A stretch of DNA of 64,000 bases from Microbacterium tenebrionis. GTDB lineage: Bacteria > Actinomycetota > Actinomycetes > Actinomycetales > Microbacteriaceae. Under the pieces are notes generated by a model. It saw only the letters and a list, made by a program, of their open reading frames with translations, had not been told where the DNA came from and searched no databases. Location of the stretch: the NCBI RefSeq assembly GCF_903645325.1, contig NZ_CAHJXQ010000006.1:62001-126000 (forward strand), in the 5' to 3' direction. This document shows positions 59,365 to 64,000 of this stretch, piece after piece; the stretch's first letter is position 1; each line of letters begins with the position of its first letter. The translations under genes were made by a program, and so were the position numbers.

Positions 59365-60443
59365 TGTACGGGGTCAGGACGTTGGTTGCAGTCGGCTGAT
59401 CGGGGGGTTGCCTCCGAGGGCTGAGTGGCGTCGTCCAGTGTTGTAGTGCTCGAGCCAGGGGTCAAGTGCTGCGGTGCGGTCGTCGTTCGAGGTGAACGGT
59501 TGCCGGTAGGCCCATTCGGTTTGCAGGGTCCGGTTGAACCTCTCCACCTTGCCGTTCTGCCACGGGCAGTGCGGTTTGATGAACTTCTGCCGGATGCCGT
59601 GCGCGCCGCAGACGCCGCGCAGCGACCATCGGTAGGCCCAGGCGTTGTCGGTGATCAGCCGCTCGATGCGGGGGATGCCGTGCGCGGCGAAGTAGCCGAT
59701 GGCGCGTTCGAGGAACGCGGCGCAGGTCGGGCCCTTCTCGTCGGGGAGGACCTCGGAGTATGCGAGCCGGGAGTGGTCGTCGACGACGGAGTGCACGTAG
59801 TCGTAGCCGACGACGGTCTGTTTCCGGGCGGCTGTGGAGCCCATCGCTCTGCCGTGCGCCTTCCACCCGCCGCCGTCGGGGATGCGACCGAGCTTCTTCA
59901 CGTCCATGTGCACCAGCTCGCCGGGCTGCTCGCGTTCATAGCGGACCGCTGTGGTCTTCGACGCGCGGATCCGCTCCCCGGTCATCGGGTCCAGATCGAC
60001 CAGACGAGGCAGCCCGGACCGGGCGATGATGCGCGACACCGTCCCGCCGGCACCCCGGTGCGGGCCGCGACCTCGTCACGGCCGACTCGTTCCTTCTTCC
60101 GGATCGCGACCACCGCCGCGGCCCTGGCATCGGGGGTGCGGTTGGCGACGTGGTGAGGCCGCGAGGAGCGATCGTAGAGACCGGCTTCACCCTCGGCGCG
60201 GTAGCGGTCCAGCCACCGCTTCACGCAGCGTCGGGACACGCCCATTGCCGCGGCGATATGCGCCTGCTTCCACCCGGCACCGGCACGATGGACGATGAGC
60301 AGCCTGCCGTGCACGGTCAAGCGGGCATTACGGTGGGACACGAGAACCTCCGAGTTCGTGAAGACGTCAGACATCTCCACTAAGCCCGGAGGTTCTCCCC
60401 TTTCACAAGACCGGAAACGCCACCAACCTCATGGCCGGGTACA
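59365..60443 (-). mobile_element. IS481-family insertion sequence
   Basis: 1079 bp bounded by imperfect terminal repeats beginning TGTAC (left TGTACGGGGTCAGGACGTTGG region, right TGTACCCGGCCATGAGG on the other strand; about 16 of 21 matching) and flanked by direct repeats TCTAGT (59359-59364 and 60444-60449). IS481-type elements favour NCTAGN targets, so this is a clean six-base target duplication. Its transposase is frameshifted. Confidence 0.9.
59374..60341 (-). pseudogene. IS481 transposase, frameshifted
   Basis: DDE transposase of the IS481 type. Frame one (GTG 60341) gives the HTH part, HAGxx..HIAAAMGVSRRCVKRWL and DEVAARTGVPAG; the frame then fails near 60040, where one added base would continue into TVSRIIARSGLPRLVDLD. 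The second frame carries the catalytic part: Asp in LVHMDVKKLG and SVVDDHSRLAYS, Glu in GKVERFNRTLQ. Expected length about 320 residues if repaired. Inactive in this copy unless the frameshift is a sequencing error. Confidence 0.85.
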
Positions 60444-60482
60444 TCTAGTACCTGGCATCGAGTTGAGGTACTATATGCAGAC

Positions 60483-60491
60483 TTATCCACA
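60483..60491 (+). promoter_or_regulatory. DnaA-box match next to the palindrome array
   Basis: TTATCCACA is a perfect consensus DnaA box, 38 bases before the first palindrome of the array. Single boxes arise by chance, but the neighbourhood suggests an origin-like region. Confidence 0.5.
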
Positions 60492-60528
60492 GGGAGCTAC
60501 CTGCGACCGACCCCAAACGGGGTATGTC

Positions 60529-60929
60529 ACGGGGGTGCCGATTCGGTACCCTCGTGAACCGGCTCAACGGTGCCGCAAATTTTGCGGCACCGTTCGCGCC
60601 CGTGACGGCCAGCCGAGCGGAGCGAAAGCGCAGGTCCGACGGTGGTGGCGATTCGACACCACCGTGAACGGTCGCGGTGAGGTCGCAGCGGATGCGGCTT
60701 GGTTCGCGGGGGCAACGGCGAAACTCCTGGTCGGACGGTGGTGCCAATTTGCCACCACCGTCACGAGAACCACAACGAGCAGCACAGCGGGCCGAGGTCG
60801 CAGGCTGGACGGTGTGGGAAATTTTCCCCGACCGTCGCCCCGCGAGTGTGGTGCCGCCGATTCGACGGAACCACCCCGGCCGGGAGTAAAAGCCCTGGTC
60901 GCACGGTTCCGGCAATTTGCCGGAACCGT
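60529..60929. repeat. Array of seven 27-bp palindromes (no protein gene)
   Basis: The stretch 60450-61023 has no credible gene. It holds seven palindromes of identical design, two 13-base arms around a single central T, centred at 60542, 60580, 60652, 60748, 60822, 60861 and 60916. Outer bases are ACGG...CCGT; inner bases are CGA-T-TCG, AAA-T-TTT or CAA-T-TTG. Copies at 60567-60593 and 60903-60929 pair perfectly, the others at 11-12 of 13. Several are preceded by a C(A/T)GGTC(C/G)(G/C)-like box. Between copies the arms differ but pairing is kept. A related copy lies in the parB-like gene. Confidence 0.85.
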
Positions 60930-61023
60930 CACCCCCACCCCGACATGCAGGCGCGCCGGAGCGTATCGCGGTCGCGTGGTGGCGGTGCTCATCGTCGGGT
61001 TCCTCCGGTCGTGTGGGCAGGTG

Positions 61024-62111
61024 TCAGTAGGTAGGTGCGCACCCGTTCCCACGGGAGTCGTCGGCGCGTGCGGTGGCGATGCCGACGCCCGGCCCCGCCC
61101 GGCTCGCGGACGGTGGGCCGTAGCGCCGGTACTCGATGGGGGTCACGCCCATGTAGCGGCGGAAGATGCGCGAGGCTTGCCCGCAGTGGTGGCACCAGCC
61201 GACCCGTTCGGTGATCGTGCCGATGAGCAGATCGGTTTCGCGGATCAGGCGCGCCATCTCCTGTACGCGCAGGATCGACAGGTACACCGGCGGCGTCACC
61301 CCGAACGAGTCCTTGAACACCCGATTGAGCTGACTCGGCGACAGGCAGGCGTGCGCGTCCAGTTCGGTGAGCGGCCACTGCCTGGCGATGTTGCTCTGCA
61401 TGAGCGCCGCCGTGCGCATAATCTCGCGGCGCACCGGCTTGAACTCCCGCCACCGGGGAGGCGCGACCCGCACGGCCCGCTGCCGAGAGGTCAGCGGCGG
61501 CACCTCCACCGGCGCGTGACGAACCAGCGGCGCGATGGCGGCGAGCACCGTGAACAGCAGCGCATACGCACGGAAGTAGCCGCGCGGCGATTGGTCTTCG
61601 CCGGTGAGTGTGGCGAGTTCATCGAGGATCGGCCCGAGCCGTTCGGCCTGCGATTCTCCGACGCGCAGCACCTGCACCGGATCGGGATACAGGTGAGTTG
61701 CGAGGTCGCGTGCGGCTTCGCCGTCCGCGAGCACGTCGAGGTGCTGCCAGAACAACTGCTCGACCAGTAATCGGTATCCACTGCCACTGTCCTCACCGTG
61801 ACGGTGCCCTCGGGTTCGTACCCGAACTCGACGTTCGGGGCGACCAGCACCACATCACCCACCGACGCCGACCCGCCCGCATCGGCATCGGCATCGGCAT
61901 CGGTGAGGATGATCGAGCCGTCGCGCACGACCACGAAGCGCACACAGTCATAGGCGGTCGCCGCCAATATGCGACGGTGACGGATGCTGGTGACATAGAC
62001 GCAACTCCACGGCTCGACCGGCTGCACTATCGCGGGGTGCGGCGACTGCGGCGTCCTTGTAGGCTCATGACCGGTCGGCGTGGTCGCCGGGCGTTCGAGT
62101 AGCAGCGACAT
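61024..62111 (-). pseudogene. AraC-family regulator, frameshifted
   Basis: N-terminal cupin part from ATG 62111 (after AGGGAGG) through TVRTVAVDTDYW; the frame then fails near 61770, where one added base would continue as VEQLFWQHLDVLADGE in the frame that ends at 61024. The C-terminal part has the AraC helices (LDAHACLSPSQLNRVFKDSF, ITERVGWCHHCGQASRIF, MGVTPIEYRR). Repaired length about 360 residues. The sensor contains a (DA)4 run coded by four GCATCG hexamers at 61879-61902. Paralogue of the intact regulator at 62259. Confidence 0.8.
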
Positions 62112-62258
62112 GACGACCTCCCTTCTCTGACCACCCCCGAGCAACCAGGGGGAAGAACCGGCCTACCAAGCACCGGCGGTCGCGGCGAAGCAGGAGACGA
62201 GCAGGCCGGGCGTTTCCCGGTCACTCCGGCACTTTGCCGGGCAGCGCGACCGGCTCGG

Positions 62259-63170
62259 TCATGGGAGGTCGGTCATGAGCGGGCGCATGTCTCGGTAGCG
62301 GCTCGGTGTCACTCCGGTGTGCGCTGTGGATGCTTCTACCGCGCGCGACCGGCTCCGCCACCCCACCCGCTGCCCGGTGGCGGTGACGGTGATGTTCGTC
62401 TCGCGTAGGAGCCGCGCCATCTCTTGCACGCGGAGCATCACCAGGTAGGCGGTCGGGGTCTTCCCGAACGTGTCCGTGAACACGCGCACCAGGTGCTTCG
62501 GAGAGAGCCGCACCAGGGCTGCCAGTTCCGCGAGCGTCCACGGGTGCGTGATCCGGCTGTGCAGCGCGTCGCGCACCAGCATCGCCTCACGACGCAACGG
62601 TTCAGGCACCCGACTTCGAGCGGAGAACGGGCGAGCGCGGGCACGTTGCAGCCGGGTCAGCCGCACCGTCGAGACGCGGATGCACGGCGCGATCACATCG
62701 GTGATGAGGAACCAGAGCGCCTGCATCCGATGGAACCGTTCCAGGTACTTGCCCTCGACGGTGAGGGCGACCAGCTCGTCCAGCCACGGCAACAACCGCC
62801 CGGCTCGATCCCGGCCCAGGTGCAGTACCTGGGCAGGTTCGGTGTACACCTTTCCCGCGAAGTCGTGGGCGTCGAGGCGGTCGTGCAAGATCGCGGAGTG
62901 TTGCCAGAAGAACTGATCCAGCGCCATGTCGGTGTCGATGTAGACCGTCGTATAGGTGACCCGCCCCTCGGGTTCGACGCCGAACAGCACGCTCGGCCCC
63001 AGCAGCACCGCGTCGCCAAAGCTGACGGGTTGCTGTCCGAACTCGCTGAACACGATGGCCGTGCCGTCACGGATCACAACGAGCCGGACAACGTTGTACG
63101 CCGCCAGGCCCACAGGTCGATGCGTCGTCCGTGTCCGAGCCGACAACGGCGGGGAGATGCGCCTATCCAC
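62259..63170 (-). CDS. AraC-family regulator
   Basis: 303-residue regulator with a cupin-like sensor (about 20-160; TYTTVYIDTDMALDQFFWQH) and an AraC DNA-binding domain (about 205-295; LAALVRLSPKHLVRVFTDTF and GQRVGWRSRSRAVEAS, then TGVTPSRYRD). GTG 63170 overlaps the end of the upstream NmrA-like gene by eight bases, so it is in its transcript. Same architecture as the frameshifted neighbour and the regulator at 23476. Confidence 0.85.
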   Translation of the reverse strand: MDRRISPPLSARTRTTHRPVGLAAYNVVRLVVIRDGTAIVFSEFGQQPVSFGDAVLLGPSVLFGVEPEGRVTYTTVYIDTDMALDQFFWQHSAILHDRLDAHDFAGKVYTEPAQVLHLGRDRAGRLLPWLDELVALTVEGKYLERFHRMQALWFLITDVIAPCIRVSTVRLTRLQRARARPFSARSRVPEPLRREAMLVRDALHSRITHPWTLAELAALVRLSPKHLVRVFTDTFGKTPTAYLVMLRVQEMARLLRETNITVTATGQRVGWRSRSRAVEASTAHTGVTPSRYRDMRPLMTDLP

Positions 63171-63852
63171 TCATCGGGTGCTTTTCTGTCAGTTCACTGG
63201 GCCATGCGATGAGTTGCGTGCGAGTGTCGTCCTTGGTGGAAGTCTCCGCGACTGCCGCTCCGAAGTCGGCATAACTGATCGCTTGTCGGGTGAACGCAGT
63301 CTCGTCTGTGGAAGGGGAGACTCGTTCCCAGCGTGCTGTCGTCGGCCCCTCCGGTTCGTAGACGGGCGGCGGGATCAGATACGCCCATTCTGATCCTGCG
63401 TTGCCCGCTTCGAGGTGGTCGCGCAGCATGGCGTGTGCTCTCCCGCGCGGCAGTGTGGGTTCTGGGAACCGGGGGTCTTGCCAGAACCGTCTGTCTCCAG
63501 GGAGTCGGAGTGCTCCTGCTCCGCCGACCGTGACGATCCGGGCCGGAGCGCCGTTGGCCTTGGTGCTTGCCTCGATGAGTCGATCATGTACGGCCACGAG
63601 TTCGGTCGGGGCGATGTCCTCACGCAGTCGGATCGCGTTCATGACGACGTCGATGCCGTGCATTGCTTGCGTGAGACTGGCGTTCTCAGCGATGTTCACG
63701 ACCGTGGAGGTCAGCGATGCAGCAGTCTTGGCGAGCCGCGTGGTGTCTGCCGGATCGCGCAGCGCAGCGGTCGCCTCGATGCCTGCGGGGAGATGAGCGA
63801 GGATGGCGGCTCCGGTGCGCCCGGTCGCGCCGAGAATCAGGATGCGAGTCAT
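63163..63852 (-). CDS. NmrA-like NAD(P)-binding protein
   Basis: 229-residue Rossmann-fold protein with the nucleotide motif ILILGATGRTGAAILAHLPA at residues 4-23 and a C-terminal segment (WAYLIPPPVYEPEG, YADFGAAVAETSTK) seen in NmrA/SDR-like redox sensors or reductases. No YxxxK catalytic pair is evident. Its ATG overlaps the stop of a membrane-protein gene, and its end overlaps the AraC gene, so the three form an operon. Confidence 0.8.
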   Translation of the reverse strand: MTRILILGATGRTGAAILAHLPAGIEATAALRDPADTTRLAKTAASLTSTVVNIAENASLTQAMHGIDVVMNAIRLREDIAPTELVAVHDRLIEASTKANGAPARIVTVGGAGALRLPGDRRFWQDPRFPEPTLPRGRAHAMLRDHLEAGNAGSEWAYLIPPPVYEPEGPTTARWERVSPSTDETAFTRQAISYADFGAAVAETSTKDDTRTQLIAWPSELTEKHPMSG

Positions 63853-64000
63853 ACAGGTACCTCCGAAGCGGGCGTGCGGGTGAGTCGGGCGAACCCGGTG
63901 AGGCTGGCGACGGCGAGCACCATGAGCGCGGCGAGACTGACGAGCAGGATCGGGAAGTCCAAGCCCAGGTAGGCAGTGAGTGGGCCGACGCTGGCACCGA
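63849..64000 (-). CDS. Membrane transporter, C-terminal fragment
   Basis: Only the last 49 codons are in the window. They encode a hydrophobic helix (FPILLVSLAALMVLAVASLT) and a short tail (GFARLTRTPASEVPV), as at the end of an MFS-type transporter; the family is a guess. The stop overlaps the start of the NmrA-like gene (ATGA). Confidence 0.55.
   Translation of the reverse strand, partial: GASVGPLTAYLGLDFPILLVSLAALMVLAVASLTGFARLTRTPASEVPV

Larger units (their letters stand above)
2426..64000. mobile_element. Integrative conjugative element, right end outside window
   Basis: A tRNA-adjacent tyrosine integrase, an excisionase-like gene, SSB, type IV secretion genes, primase/polymerase, ArdC and a relaxase form the usual actinobacterial ICE backbone. 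Two accessory blocks interrupt it: 7745-10127 (metals) and 23476-54584 (redox/molybdenum). I searched by eye for a second copy of the tRNA-Pro 3' half that would mark attR and found none, so the right boundary lies beyond 64000 or has been lost. The relaxase is broken and truncated, so self-transfer is doubtful without a helper. Confidence 0.75.

Noticed and set aside
60529..60929. CRISPR array
   Set aside because: Repeats vary in sequence, spacings range from 38 to 96 bases, units are full palindromes and no cas gene is nearby.
60564..61052. Minus-strand frame of 162 codons across the palindrome array, with a recurring TV-x-x-N-x-x-HR pattern
   Set aside because: The recurring peptide is what the DNA palindromes produce when read in frame; codon choice, composition and the absence of a start signal argue against a protein.
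2426..64000. Second tRNA-Pro 3' end as attR
   Set aside because: Only chance matches to the anticodon-loop sequence were seen (for example near 59456); none continues into a T-arm and acceptor.

Overview
High-GC actinobacterial DNA, most like a Microbacteriaceae genome (Microbacterium type): GTG starts are frequent, ATGA start/stop overlaps are common, and families such as CmtR, DUF4913, DUF6112, DUF2637, DUF5709, SCO6880 and DUF6510 are actinobacterial. The assignment rests on family recognition, not on a marker gene.

Layout. (1) 1-2260 looks like ordinary chromosome: a Nudix hydrolase, an S4-domain protein with a YhhN lysoplasmalogenase, and a frameshifted GNAT acetyltransferase. (2) 2261-2425 holds a tRNA-Pro-like remnant without a T-arm and an intact tRNA-Pro(GGG), followed by a strong terminator. 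(3) From there an integrative conjugative element (ICE) runs to the window edge. Its left part (2635-23235, nearly all on the minus strand) has a tyrosine integrase, an excisionase-like HTH protein, SSB, a VirD4-type coupling protein, VirB4-like and SCO6880-type components, a VirB6/TrbL-like channel protein, two small pilin-like membrane proteins, a transglycosylase/M23 wall hydrolase, a VirB8-like protein, ParB-like, DUF2637, primase/polymerase and ArdC-like proteins. An arsenic/cadmium-type cassette (7745-10127) interrupts it. (4) 23476-54584 is a 31-kb cargo between ArdC and the relaxase. (5) 54929-60443 carries a damaged MobF relaxase, a large serine recombinase and an IS481-type element. 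(6) 60450-60930 is a non-coding array of seven 27-bp palindromes beside a DnaA-box match. (7) 61024-64000 has two AraC regulators (one frameshifted), an NmrA-like protein and the end of a membrane protein. The right end of the ICE is not in the window.

The cargo reads as a protein and thiol repair island. One half has two MsrA, one MsrB, thioredoxin, two AhpD-like proteins, a second cysteinyl-tRNA synthetase, a glyoxalase-fold protein, an AlkA-like glycosylase and several AraC/MarR regulators. The other half has a sulfite-oxidase-fold molybdoenzyme with its flavin reductase and an almost complete kit for its cofactor: ModABC uptake, MoaA, MoaCB fusion, MoaD, MoaE, MoeA and MoeZ. MobA is absent, which suits an enzyme family that uses the mononucleotide form of the cofactor. 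A third block (HxlR/RidA, Dps, LLM flavin enzyme, SDR, AcuI/AcuR) looks like electrophile and oxidant detoxification. An IS21 element with perfect ends sits in the middle.

The most unusual signals are the palindrome array, whose arms change together so that pairing is kept (one more copy lies inside the parB-like gene), and a 550-bp near-identical inverted repeat that forms the C-terminal halves of two AraC regulators and brackets the Msr/CysS block. Four genes are broken by single-base frameshifts, so sequencing error must be kept in mind.
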